Shown: piece after piece, positions 18,533 to 27,397 of the stretch
Layout: each line of letters begins with the position of its first letter
Numbering within the stretch: position 1 is the stretch's first letter
DNA from: Marinobacter sp.
GTDB taxonomy: Bacteria > Pseudomonadota > Gammaproteobacteria > Pseudomonadales > Oleiphilaceae
Reading direction: 5' to 3'
Assembly: GCA_018402255.1 (NCBI GenBank)
Contig: JAGYIS010000006.1
Location: 1 to 64,000 of the forward strand
DNA: 64,000 nt
The notes under the pieces: generated by a model
What the model was told of the DNA's origin: nothing
The model's database searches: none
What the model saw: only the letters and a program-made list of their open reading frames with translations
Position numbers and translations under genes: made by a program

Positions 18533-19399
18533 CTACCGGACTGCGCTGACCACCTCATCCACCTGCAGACGGACACTCTGCAGGCCACCACCTGAGAGGT
18601 ACCACAGGCCCGGGTTCAGAATCATCACCCTGGTTGAGACGCCCCTCTGACTCAAGGCAGATTGCAAGGTCAACCGTGCCAGCGGCTCACCACCAATGGC
18701 TGCACTTCGATCCACCACCAGTAGGGTATCCGGCGCCATCTCAGCAAGAATATCCTCAGTCACCGGGTAGAAAGTGCGCTCGCCACGAGTGACCGGTTGG
18801 ACAGTATCCGGAACGGTGGCAGCGGTCAGCTCCAGCAAATCAAAAACAACTGGCTCGCTGCGCAGCGACAGGTTACCGTCGTTATGGGTTAATACCGTCA
18901 CGGTTCCCCCAGCAGCCACTGCGGCTTTCTGTTCAGCGACATGCTGCCAGAGCGCATCCAGTTTGGTGCCGGCGGTTTCCTCGAGCCCGTAGTAACCCGC
19001 CAGACTGATCACCCGCTCATTCACCGCTTCGCGATAATCACCTTCCGCCAACGTCACATCGCGCACCGGGGCAAGCCGGGCCACTTGCATTTGGATCTCA
19101 GTATCCTGACGACTGGTCATCAGCACCAGACCCGGGTTCAGCTCGTCAATCAGTTCCTGGTCTGGCAGTTTCAGGCTGCCCGCATCAGGCACCCTGGACT
19201 GCATCCCATTCAGGTAGTCGGGCAGGCCACGATGAGGCAGCGCCAAAATCTGTTCATTTACACCCAGCTCAACGAGGGTGTCCAAAGCGCCGTGGTCGTA
19301 GCTGATGACTGTGGGACCATTTATAGAGCCGGTTGTCGCACAACCCGCCAGAGCAATCGCGGCAACCGAAGCCGTCAGTATCGTTGTATGGTTTTTCAT
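18533..19399 (-). CDS. Siderophore ABC transporter substrate-binding lipoprotein
   Basis: A 288-residue periplasmic binding protein with lipobox LAGC (Cys19). It has the helical-backbone binding-protein layout of the FecB/FatB group: VISYDHGALDTLVELGVNEQI, then ELIDELNPGLVLMTSRQD, and a C-terminal lobe around ILNPGLWYLSGGGLQSV. It has no permease or ATPase of its own and probably uses the transporter genes at 21.5-24.4 kb. A Fur-like box lies 61 bases upstream, so iron starvation probably induces it. Confidence 0.85.
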   Translation of the reverse strand: MKNHTTILTASVAAIALAGCATTGSINGPTVISYDHGALDTLVELGVNEQILALPHRGLPDYLNGMQSRVPDAGSLKLPDQELIDELNPGLVLMTSRQDTEIQMQVARLAPVRDVTLAEGDYREAVNERVISLAGYYGLEETAGTKLDALWQHVAEQKAAVAAGGTVTVLTHNDGNLSLRSEPVVFDLLELTAATVPDTVQPVTRGERTFYPVTEDILAEMAPDTLLVVDRSAAIGGEPLARLTLQSALSQRGVSTRVMILNPGLWYLSGGGLQSVRLQVDEVVSAVR

Positions 19400-19459
19400 G
19401 GTCTTTCCTGAATCAACTGGTCTTGAATACCTGCAAGGCGTTCAAACCCGAACGTTTAT

Positions 19460-19478
19460 GGGAATGCTTATCAATTTC
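19460..19478 (-). promoter_or_regulatory. Candidate Fur box
   Basis: The minus-strand 19-mer GAAATTGATAAGCATTCCC agrees with the Fur consensus GATAATGATAATCATTATC at 14 of 19 positions. It lies in the promoter region of the siderophore-binding lipoprotein. Confidence 0.6.
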
Positions 19479-19503
19479 AGGAAAGTTACCACAGCCCAAC
19501 GCG

Positions 19504-20469
19504 TCAAGTACCGGTATGATGCGTTCCGGTTTCCGGAACAGCCGTCGCCATGACCCGATCCCCGAGCCATTCATCCGGCACGCTGGAACGCAGGTGCGCC
19601 ATGAAAGCCCTGACCCTTCGGGGCAAACAACCGTGAGGATACAGCAAGGTCACCGGCAACAGTGGTCCTTGCCACTCTGGCAGGCACAACTCGAACTGTC
19701 CCGGATGCGCTTCCAGCCTGCGATCAGCGAGCCAGCGCGGGATCAACCCCAAGCCTCGGCCAGCCGCTATGGCATCGCCCTGAACGCACGACTGATCGAC
19801 AGTAAACGCGCGGACAGGCGTGGCAAGCGGATAGTTTCCCTGCTGGGGATGACGCAAAACCAGATCCTGCTCTGACACACCAAGCAGATCAATCCAACGG
19901 TGGCCATCAAGCTGCCCTGGTGAGGTCGGTATACCATACCGCTCGAAATAGCTCGGACTACCGTAGATGCCCTGACTCAGACTCCCCAAAAGCTCTTGGC
20001 GAAGGGTGGTTTGACCCACCTCCCCAAGCCACAGGCAAACGCCCTCATCCAGCTCGCCGGGCATGGTTTGCTGGGTGCCTATCGACACCCGCACATCACC
20101 ATGCATTTCCAGAAATGATCGAACCACGCCAGAAAACCAACCACGAACAAAGGCTTCATGGCAGCGGAGCTCCAGTTTACCGCTGACATCTTCTTTTAAC
20201 TCGTCCAGTGCCTCGCGCCCCTGAGTCACCAACTCCAGAATGTCACTGCTGTAGCGATAGAAAACCCTGCCCGCATCATTCGGCACAATGCGCCGGGATT
20301 GGCGTAGCAACAAAGGCTGCCCTACCGCCTGCTCCAGCTGGCGAATTTTCCGGCTCAGCGTCGATTTCGGCAGACCAAGGTCTCGGGTACTGGCCGTCAG
20401 GCTGCCTGTTCGAACCACTGAGACAAACGCTTCCAGTTCTGAGAGATCGTACATCTTGTCGTTCCACAT
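19504..20469 (-). CDS. LysR-family transcriptional regulator
   Basis: Regulator of about 320 residues with the N-terminal LysR helix-turn-helix (LSELEAFVSVVRTGSLTASTRDLGLPKSTLSRKIRQLEQAVG) and a periplasmic-binding-like effector half. The start is uncertain: GTG 20481, ATG 20469 or ATG 20454 are all in frame with weak ribosome sites. Divergent from the siderophore binding-protein gene at 20577 with a Fur box between them, which is uncommon for LysR proteins. It may adjust siderophore uptake to the presence of a ligand. Effector unknown. Confidence 0.9.
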   Translation of the reverse strand: MWNDKMYDLSELEAFVSVVRTGSLTASTRDLGLPKSTLSRKIRQLEQAVGQPLLLRQSRRIVPNDAGRVFYRYSSDILELVTQGREALDELKEDVSGKLELRCHEAFVRGWFSGVVRSFLEMHGDVRVSIGTQQTMPGELDEGVCLWLGEVGQTTLRQELLGSLSQGIYGSPSYFERYGIPTSPGQLDGHRWIDLLGVSEQDLVLRHPQQGNYPLATPVRAFTVDQSCVQGDAIAAGRGLGLIPRWLADRRLEAHPGQFELCLPEWQGPLLPVTLLYPHGCLPRRVRAFMAHLRSSVPDEWLGDRVMATAVPETGTHHTGT

Positions 20470-20505
20470 ACTGAAACCCACTGTCTCAAGTTATCGCTTT
20501 AAAAT

Positions 20506-20524
20506 TATAATGCGAACCATTATC
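20506..20524 (+). promoter_or_regulatory. Fur box upstream of siderophore uptake operon
   Basis: TATAATGCGAACCATTATC agrees with the 19-base Fur consensus at 15 of 19 positions and lies 52 bases upstream of the binding-protein start. It could control both the operon and the divergent LysR gene. Confidence 0.8.
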
Positions 20525-20576
20525 ATTACTTTCCAGCTTACTTTGCAAACTATCTTTTCCCCGGGGTCCAAGTCTC

Positions 20577-21527
20577 ATGAGCCAACACCAGCCAATCAAA
20601 CGCTTTTTCACAGCCGCCGCAGCCCTCTTAGGCGCCATGGCTCTGGGGCAAGCCAGCGCGGCGACTCACAGCGTGGACACGGCATATGGCACAGTCACTA
20701 TCAACGGCGAACCACAACGGGTTGTCACCCTTTATGAAGGCGCACTGGACTCCGCCCTGGCAGTCGGAGCCAACGCCATTGGCGCGGTGATCACTCGGGG
20801 CGGCAACGACGTCGCTGAATACATCAAGCCGTTGGCCGGTGATATCGCCATTGTGGGCGCACCGGCAGAAACCAATATTGAGGCGGTGATTGCAGCCCGC
20901 CCGGATATTATCCTGGCGCCAGCCCAGACCAACCAGCAGCAGTATCAACTGCTGTCCCGGATTGCCCCGGTGGTGGTGTCGAACGTACCGTTATTCCAGG
21001 CAGACAGCTGGGAACAGGAAACCCGGCTGTTTGGCCGGGCACTGGGGCGCGAAGAAGCCGCTGAAACCGTCATTGAAGACGTCAAAGCCCGCATTGCCGA
21101 AGTCGCAGCCCTGGTGGAAAAAGCAGTGCCTGAGGATCAACGCGATGCCACGCTTGTGCGCTGGATGCCGCAAGGGCCCTTGGTGATGGCAGAGGGGCTG
21201 TTTTCCGCCACTCTACTGCAAGCGGTCGGTTTTAAGGTGACCGACAGCGGTCTGGTGGGCGACAGCCGCCCCCACAGCCAACCCCTGAGCCTGGAAAATC
21301 TGGTCCGCATGGATCAGAACTGGGTGTTCCTGGCCACCCTGAATGCCGATGGCCAGCAGGCACTGGAGGCCGCCCGCCAAACACCCGCCTTCAATCGTCT
21401 GAAGGCCAATGGCCAGGACCGGGTGGTCGCCGTCAACGGCCAACTCTGGACCAGCGCCACCGGCCCGCTGGCAGCCAACGCCATTCTTGACGACATCGAG
21501 ACGGCGCTGGCCAAACTGGCACCGTGA
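20577..21527 (+). CDS. Iron-siderophore ABC transporter, periplasmic binding protein
   Basis: A 316-residue FecB/FhuD-type protein with a signal peptide (FFTAAAALLGAMALGQASAA). The N-lobe shows TINGEPQRVVTLYEGALDSALAVG and NIEAVIAARPDIILAPA; the C-lobe has FNRLKANGQDRVVAVNGQLWTS. It delivers ferri-siderophore to the two FecCD-type permeases that follow, the first overlapping by four bases (GTGA). Fur-controlled. Siderophore type is unknown. Confidence 0.92.
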   Translation: MSQHQPIKRFFTAAAALLGAMALGQASAATHSVDTAYGTVTINGEPQRVVTLYEGALDSALAVGANAIGAVITRGGNDVAEYIKPLAGDIAIVGAPAETNIEAVIAARPDIILAPAQTNQQQYQLLSRIAPVVVSNVPLFQADSWEQETRLFGRALGREEAAETVIEDVKARIAEVAALVEKAVPEDQRDATLVRWMPQGPLVMAEGLFSATLLQAVGFKVTDSGLVGDSRPHSQPLSLENLVRMDQNWVFLATLNADGQQALEAARQTPAFNRLKANGQDRVVAVNGQLWTSATGPLAANAILDDIETALAKLAP

Positions 21528-22559
21528 GCGCTTCGTCGTCTGCCAGAGCAAAACCGCGAAACGTTGTTGCGTCTCGCCCCTTACTCCTGCCGCTGACCGC
21601 GGCAGGTTTTTTCTTTTTGGGTGATTGTTGCCAGCCTGGTATACGGCGCCGGCCCGGTTACCCCGCTGGAAGTCCTGGCCACGCTGGTTGGCCAGGGTTC
21701 CAGTGAGGCCTGGTTTGTCGTCACTGAACTGCGCCTGCCGCGAACCCTGATTGGCCTGACCACCGGCCTGGCCCTGGGCATTGCCGGGGCCCTGCTGCAA
21801 GCCATGACCCGCAACCCTTTGGCCGAACCGGGATTGCTTGGCGTCAGCGCCGGCGCGGGGTTTGCCGTAGCTGTTGCTATTCTAGTCGGTGCCAGTACCG
21901 CCACGCTCACCACCCTGATTGCCCAGGCCGGTGCGCTGGCAGGTTGCTCTCTGGTGATTGCCGCCACACGTGTGCAAGGGCTGGGCAACGATCCGGTTCG
22001 ACTGGTTCTGGCCGGGGCAACACTCAGTGGTTTGTTGCTCGCACTCACCTCCATGCTGATGCTGATGGATCAACGGGCGGCAGACGAAATCCGCTTCTGG
22101 ATTACCGGCAGCATTGCGGGCAAATCCCTGGCAACGTTTCAGGCCACCCTGCCCTCCCTGGTCATTGCACTGGCGTTGGTCGTCGTGGTGGCCAGACCGC
22201 TGGCAGCCATGGCACTGGGTGAGCGTGCAGCAGTGGGGCTTGGCCACCATCCCGGCCGTATCCGTTTTTTGATCACCATTACCGTTGCCCTGCTGGTCGG
22301 CGCTGCCACGGCTCTGGCCGGGCCGCTGATCTTTGTTGGTCTGGTCGTGCCCTTTATTGCCCGCGCCTTTGCCGGGCCAGACATTCGCAACACCCTGTGG
22401 CTGTGCCTGCCCATCGGCCCCGCCGTGGTGTTGGCAGCCGACGTGGTTTCCCGTTTGATTGCGGCGCCGGCGGAAATGCCTCTGGGCGTGGTCACCGCCC
22501 TGATCGGAGCCCCGGTTTTGCTGGCGATTGTTCGCGCCGGCCGGATGCCTTCACTGTGA
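21524..22559 (+). pseudogene. Siderophore ABC transporter permease 1 (FecCD type), frameshifted
   Basis: The gene starts at GTG 21524, overlapping the binding-protein stop. After SRPLLLPLTAAGFFFL one extra G in GGG (21619-21621) shifts the frame; the true protein would continue VIVASLVYGAGPVTPLEVL. The downstream frame carries the FecCD signature ELRLPRTLIGLTTGLALGIAGALLQAMTRNPLAEPGLLGVSAGA and a C-terminal GPLIFVGLVVPFIAR. Repaired length is about 344 residues, typical. An ATG at 21621 would give only a truncated product without the first helix. Confidence 0.87.
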
Positions 22560-23572
22560 TGCACCGATACCCTTTCACCATGCCCGACCAACGCACTCTG
22601 GTTGCCAACCTTGTTCTTCTGGTGCTGGCCGGTGCCGCGGTCATGACGTCGCTGTCCATGGGGACCGTGCAAATTGCGCCGGCGGAGGTTATCCGCGCCC
22701 TCACCGGCACCACTGACGATCCGATGGCCGCCTTTGTGATCAACGAACTGAGACTTGGCCGGGTCATGGCAGGCCTGCTCAGTGGCGCCGCGTTAGCTCT
22801 GGCCGGCTGTCTAATGCAAACCCTGGCCCGCAACCGGCTGGCCACCCCCGGCATCATCGGTATCGACAACGCAGCTACCGCCTTTGCCGTCGCCTCTGTT
22901 GTGGGCACGGGCATCGCCCTGGCCCCCTCGGCCATGGCTCTGGCGGGCGCTGCCACCGCCACGGTTCTGGCCTTCGGATTGGCCGGGGCCAATGGCACCC
23001 GCGGCTATCGCTTTATTGTTGCGGGACTGGGCATTGGCGCCATAGCCGGCGCGGTCACGCAGGTCATGCTCAGCCAGGTCGCCATCGACGATGCCAATGC
23101 CGCCTATCCCTGGACCGTGGGCAGCCTTAACGCACGCACCCCTGAAAGTGTGCAGTTACTGGCCCTAGGGCTGGCCGTCGGCTGCCTGGCCCTGATGTGC
23201 CTCAGCCGCGCCGTGAATAGCCTTCAGTTCTCAGATCCGGTGGCCATAACGCTGGGCATAAAACTGAAGCGCACCCGATTATTGGGGCTGGGATTGTCAG
23301 TGCTGATGACCGGCCTGGCGGTATCAGTTTGCGGCCCGGTCGGGCTGGTGGCCCTGCTGGCCCCTGAACTGGCCAGAAGCCTGTGCCGCCCCGGCAAAGT
23401 TCCCCTCACGGCATCTGCTCTGGCGGGCGCTGGCTTTATGGTAGTGGCCGATCTGCTGGGCCGCACTCTGTTCTCCCCGCTGGAGATTCCGGTCGGCATC
23501 ATCACCGCCATCGTTGGCAGTCCGTACCTGCTGTGGATTCTGCTGAGACCCTCAACACGGAGCCTGACATGA
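22559..23572 (+). CDS. Siderophore ABC transporter permease 2 (FecCD type)
   Basis: A 337-residue multi-helix permease with FecCD hallmarks: INELRLGRVMAGLLSGAALALAGCLMQTLARNRLATPGIIG, TLGIKLKRTRLLGLG and PVGLVALLAPELARSL. The ATG at 22559 overlaps the upstream stop by one base, and the stop overlaps the ATPase ATG by four. It forms the heterodimeric channel with permease 1. A longer frame to 22397 is not supported. Confidence 0.92.
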   Translation: MHRYPFTMPDQRTLVANLVLLVLAGAAVMTSLSMGTVQIAPAEVIRALTGTTDDPMAAFVINELRLGRVMAGLLSGAALALAGCLMQTLARNRLATPGIIGIDNAATAFAVASVVGTGIALAPSAMALAGAATATVLAFGLAGANGTRGYRFIVAGLGIGAIAGAVTQVMLSQVAIDDANAAYPWTVGSLNARTPESVQLLALGLAVGCLALMCLSRAVNSLQFSDPVAITLGIKLKRTRLLGLGLSVLMTGLAVSVCGPVGLVALLAPELARSLCRPGKVPLTASALAGAGFMVVADLLGRTLFSPLEIPVGIITAIVGSPYLLWILLRPSTRSLT

Positions 23573-24369
23573 TCCCAACCGATACCCTTGCGGCCGAGCG
23601 CATCACGCTGGCGCACCGACACCTCACTGTGGCGAAAGACCTGAGCGTGCAACTGCCGCCAGCCAAAGTCACCGCCATTGTCGGCCCCAATGGCTGCGGC
23701 AAGTCTACTTTGCTTAACGGATTAGCCCGGATTCACGCACCGTCGTCCGGAACCGTCTTGTTGAACGGCAAGGACATTCACCGGTTGCCGACCAAAGAAG
23801 TGGCCAGGAAACTGGCCCTGCTACCACAGGAAAATACCGCACCGGAGGGGCTCACCGTCGGCGACCTGGTGCGCTTTGGCCGCCAGCCCCATCAAGGCTG
23901 GATGACACCCTGGTCAGAAGGGGATCAACGGGCGTTTGACCACGCGGTTACCGCCGCCGATGTTGGCTATCTGATCAACCGACCACTGGATACGCTGTCC
24001 GGCGGACAGCGCCAGCGGGCCTGGATTGCCATGGCCGTAGCCCAGGAGACACCGCTACTGCTACTGGATGAGCCCACATCGGCGCTGGATCTGGGCCATC
24101 AGATTGAAGTCTTTGAGCTGATTCGCCACCTGAGCGGGCAAGGCAAGACCGTTGCCATGGTGGTCCATGATCTGGCCAGCGCTTGCCGTTACGCGGACCA
24201 CATGGTCGCCATGAAGCAAGGCGTGATCATTGAAGAAGGCGCACCGGCCCAGATCGTCTCACCGGCGTTGGTGCAGGAACTTTACGGCGTTAGCTGTGAC
24301 CTGATCCACGATCCCGCCACCGGCAGCCCACTGTTGATCAACGTGCGGCGCCACATCCAGAAGCGCTAA
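23569..24369 (+). CDS. Siderophore ABC transporter ATP-binding protein (FecE type)
   Basis: A 266-residue ATPase. Walker A is GPNGCGKSTLLNGL near residue 38, Q-loop LPQENTAPEG, signature LSGGQRQRAWIAMAVAQ, Walker [13 protein letters not shown] and the H-loop VVHDL. It energises the two permeases. The start at 23569 is fixed by the ATGA overlap and by the family N-terminus. The stop overlaps the stop region of the convergent MFS gene by four bases. Confidence 0.94.
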   Translation: MIPTDTLAAERITLAHRHLTVAKDLSVQLPPAKVTAIVGPNGCGKSTLLNGLARIHAPSSGTVLLNGKDIHRLPTKEVARKLALLPQENTAPEGLTVGDLVRFGRQPHQGWMTPWSEGDQRAFDHAVTAADVGYLINRPLDTLSGGQRQRAWIAMAVAQETPLLLLDEPTSALDLGHQIEVFELIRHLSGQGKTVAMVVHDLASACRYADHMVAMKQGVIIEEGAPAQIVSPALVQELYGVSCDLIHDPATGSPLLINVRRHIQKR

Positions 24370-25574
24370 CCCGGTGATCCGGCTGCCTCGGCGGCCTTCT
24401 CCCGGGCAACCGCCATGGGCGCGCCCCAGGCCAGCACAACCGCACCGGCAGAACAGGCCATCATACTGACAACAATAGGCAACAAGGCGCCGCCACCAAA
24501 CGCTGAAGACAGCGCACTGACCCCGCCCGCCAGGGTAAACTGCGAAGCCCCCAGCATGGCCGCCGCCGTGCCACCCAGGTGCGGGAAAAATTCCAGCGCG
24601 TTGGCCATGTTGTTCGGCACGATCCCGCCTTGAAAACCAATGGCTGCAATAATGCAGGCGGCCACCATCCAGAATGGCCCGCCCATCACCACAACAGTGA
24701 CCAGCGCAATCAACGCCACAAACTGGAGAATGACCTGGATCCTGAGCAACACCACTGACGGGAAGAACTTCAGCAAGGGCCGATTGATCAGATTGAGCAC
24801 TGCCATCAACGCAATATTCGCTGCAAACAGCATCGAGAAAGCCTTGTTGGAGAGACCAAACCACTCCTGATAGATAAACGACGAGTGGGTGATGAACAAC
24901 AACATGGTGCTGAAGCACATCACCTGAATACCGATGAAGCGCATGGTGGTTTTGTGCCGCAGCACCAACAGGTAGTTGGTTACCAGCGTCTTCACCGGTG
25001 TTGTGGCCCGGGGCCTGGGTTTCAGGCGGGGGAACAGCGCCAGCTGCAATACCAGTGCGACAAGAGCGGCGTAGCCGGCCAGGACCAGGAAAATCCAGTG
25101 CCAGTCACCCAATGCCAGCATCAACGTCCCGAGGGCAGGTGCCGCCGCCGGGGCGATAAACATGATCAGGCCGATCAATCCGTAGAGCCGGGCGGCATCC
25201 TGCCCGCCCACCTGGTCCCGCACAATCGCAGGTACAGACACAGCGCAGAACGCACCACCAACGCCCTGAACCACCCGCCACGCGATCATGACACCCAGAG
25301 TTTCCGCTTGCGCAATCATTACACTGGCGATCGCAAAAACGGCAAGACCGCCAAACAGGATGCCCTTGCGCCCGTAGCGATCAGACAACGGACCACCCAC
25401 CAGCTGGGCCATTCCCAGCGTTGCTACATAGGCACTCAAGGTAAGCCCGACATCGCCGTGGGCAATAGCGAAACCCCGGGCAATTTCAGGAAAAGCGGGC
25501 AAATAGGCATCCAGGGCGAGGGGCCCCAGTGCCACCGTTATACCGAGCAGCAACGCAAGCTGAAAGTGAGACAA
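24366..25574 (-). CDS. MFS transporter, Bcr/CflA family
   Basis: A 402-residue, 12-helix transporter. The N-terminus LALDAYLPAFPEIARGF and the loop motif GPLSDRYGRKGILFGG identify the Bcr/CflA drug-resistance branch of MFS. It is convergent with the siderophore ABC operon. Export of a siderophore or of bicyclomycin-like compounds are both possible; the neighbour suggests the first, weakly. Confidence 0.9.
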   Translation of the reverse strand: MSHFQLALLLGITVALGPLALDAYLPAFPEIARGFAIAHGDVGLTLSAYVATLGMAQLVGGPLSDRYGRKGILFGGLAVFAIASVMIAQAETLGVMIAWRVVQGVGGAFCAVSVPAIVRDQVGGQDAARLYGLIGLIMFIAPAAAPALGTLMLALGDWHWIFLVLAGYAALVALVLQLALFPRLKPRPRATTPVKTLVTNYLLVLRHKTTMRFIGIQVMCFSTMLLFITHSSFIYQEWFGLSNKAFSMLFAANIALMAVLNLINRPLLKFFPSVVLLRIQVILQFVALIALVTVVVMGGPFWMVAACIIAAIGFQGGIVPNNMANALEFFPHLGGTAAAMLGASQFTLAGGVSALSSAFGGGALLPIVVSMMACSAGAVVLAWGAPMAVAREKAAEAAGSPG

Positions 25575-25650
25575 AATCTACCCCCCAAGAGAAGGTAGAT
25601 AGCTAACAATAACAGGCTGATTTTAGCAATGAGCGCTTTCCGAAATACGA

Positions 25651-26082
25651 CTAATTAAGCATGCACTCGCGGCTGTAAGACTGGCTCAATTCTCGTCGCT
25701 TCTGCCTGAGGTTATTACCCCGATCATTGCCATAGCCAGCCCTCAATCTGGTTTGCAGTCGGTCCAGTTGCTTACGTTTTTTTTCGCACTGTTTGTTACG
25801 GGTCTCTTGTTCGCGCCGGGATTGAGCGTAACGCTCTTTACTGTTTGGCGCGAGCAGTTGGTCCAGCTCCTTGCGCTGTCGGCTAACGCGATCGGCCTGG
25901 AGAATATTCTCGTTCATTGGCACCGTCGCCGGCGACCGCAACTCAATCCGTGAGTGCCCACCCATCACCGGCGGCGTATCCGAAAAGTGAATAGAACCGT
26001 TGGCATCAATCCAGCGGTAAGCTTCCGCCTGAGCGGAGCAGGACAACAAAAAAAGCAGAAACAGGGCCACGGTCCTTGGCAT
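25651..26082 (-). CDS. Exported DUF4124-domain protein
   Basis: A 143-residue protein with a signal peptide (ALFLLFLLSCSAQAEA) followed by YRWIDANGSIHFSDTPP, the DUF4124 signature. The C-terminal half is very basic and coiled-coil-like, with two Cys (NKQCEKKRK and SRECMLN) that might form a disulfide. The start at 26082 is where the signal peptide begins. It lies downstream of glcF on the same strand after a possible terminator. No function is known to me. Confidence 0.85.
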   Translation of the reverse strand: MPRTVALFLLFLLSCSAQAEAYRWIDANGSIHFSDTPPVMGGHSRIELRSPATVPMNENILQADRVSRQRKELDQLLAPNSKERYAQSRREQETRNKQCEKKRKQLDRLQTRLRAGYGNDRGNNLRQKRRELSQSYSRECMLN

Positions 26083-26161
26083 AGGTTCACATCCTGTGAG
26101 ATTGAATTTAATCCTTTGATCCCGGTGCCAGTTGCAGACACCGGGCTGAACTATACGGTAA

Positions 26162-26188
26162 TAAAATCGATCCTGTTGGGATCGGTTT
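26162..26188 (-). terminator. Probable terminator of the glcDEF operon
   Basis: Minus-strand hairpin AACCGATCC / GGATCGATT with one mismatch and a 5-base loop, then TTTATT. It overlaps the glcF stop codon. Confidence 0.5.
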
Positions 26189-27395
26189 AACGGTCCAGCA
26201 ATTCGATCCAGTGCTGCACCGGCACCTCGGATTTGGTGCCCAGGTGCAACTGGCAACCAATATTCGCGGTCACGATTTTTACCGGGTTATCCATCGTCAG
26301 CGCCCTGAGTTTGTTGTCCAGCAGCTTCTGGCTCATCTCGGGTTGCAGGATGGAGTAGGTACCGGCAGAACCGCAACACAGATGCTTGTCTTTGGTTATG
26401 GCCAGATCCACGCCGGCCCGGGCCAGCACCTGTTCAACCACACCACTCTGCTTCATGGCATGCTGCAGCGTACAGGGGCAATGAAAGGCCACTTTGCCAG
26501 CCTGAGCGCCCCCCTTCAGGGACGCCAGATCCTGTTTCAACAGGAAGGCACCAAGATCGGTGCAGAGCTCACTGACCTTACGGGCCTTGTTGGCATACAC
26601 CGGGTCGTCTTTCAGCAGGTGGCCATAGTCCTGCACCATCGCACCGCACCCGGAGGCGGTCATCACAAGCGCTTCGGCGCCGGCTTCGATGGCCGGCCAC
26701 CAGGCATCAATGTTACGACGCATCTGCTCGAGGCCACGTTCATGCTCTGACAGGTGATAATTGACCGCACCACAGCAGCCTGCTTTGGGCGCTTCCACCA
26801 GGGTTATGCCCAGCTTGTCCAGCACCCGTGCCGTCGCGGCATTGGTGTTGGGTGCAGCAGACGGCTGCGCGCAGCCGGCAAGGCCCAGCACAATGCGGTT
26901 GTGGCTGGATGCCGGCCATGGTCTCGCTTCGCGGCGAGCCGGCACCTTGACGCGCAGTCTCTCGGGCAGTATCGGCCGAAACACCTGCCCGAGCCTGAGC
27001 AGCAAACCGAACAACCGGCGGTCTGGCAGGATGCGGGTCAACGCCCAGCGCAGCCATCTTTGCCGACGGGTTCTCGGCAGTTCCTTTTCCAGCAAGCCCC
27101 GGCTGATATCGACCAGCCGGCCGTATTGCACGCCAGAGGGACAAGTCGTTTCGCAGCTGCGACAGGTCAGGCAGCGGTCCAGATGTTCGCGGGTTTTCTC
27201 GGTGGCTTCGCCGCCTTCAAGAAACATCTTCATCAAATAGATGCGCCCCCTGGGGCCGTCACGCTCGTCGTTCAGCTCCTGATAGGTCGGGCAGGTTGCC
27301 GTGCAGAAACCGCAGTGCACGCAGGCCCGGAGGATTTCCTCCGCCTCCTGTCCTTCGGAGGTATTGGCAAATTGTTGAACCAGATTCGTTTGCAT
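26187..27395 (-). CDS. glcF: Glycolate oxidase, iron-sulfur subunit
   Basis: A 402-residue membrane-associated electron-transfer subunit. Two 4Fe-4S ferredoxin motifs lie at the N-terminus (CVHCGFCTATCP and CLTCRSCETTCP). Two CCG domains follow, with GLAGCAQPS, KAGCCGAVNYHLS and KHLCCGSAGTYSILQP. It passes electrons from the FAD subunits to the quinone pool. The start follows glcE by two bases. Third gene of the glcDEF set. Confidence 0.93.
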   Translation of the reverse strand: MQTNLVQQFANTSEGQEAEEILRACVHCGFCTATCPTYQELNDERDGPRGRIYLMKMFLEGGEATEKTREHLDRCLTCRSCETTCPSGVQYGRLVDISRGLLEKELPRTRRQRWLRWALTRILPDRRLFGLLLRLGQVFRPILPERLRVKVPARREARPWPASSHNRIVLGLAGCAQPSAAPNTNAATARVLDKLGITLVEAPKAGCCGAVNYHLSEHERGLEQMRRNIDAWWPAIEAGAEALVMTASGCGAMVQDYGHLLKDDPVYANKARKVSELCTDLGAFLLKQDLASLKGGAQAGKVAFHCPCTLQHAMKQSGVVEQVLARAGVDLAITKDKHLCCGSAGTYSILQPEMSQKLLDNKLRALTMDNPVKIVTANIGCQLHLGTKSEVPVQHWIELLDR

Positions 27396-27397
27396 AA

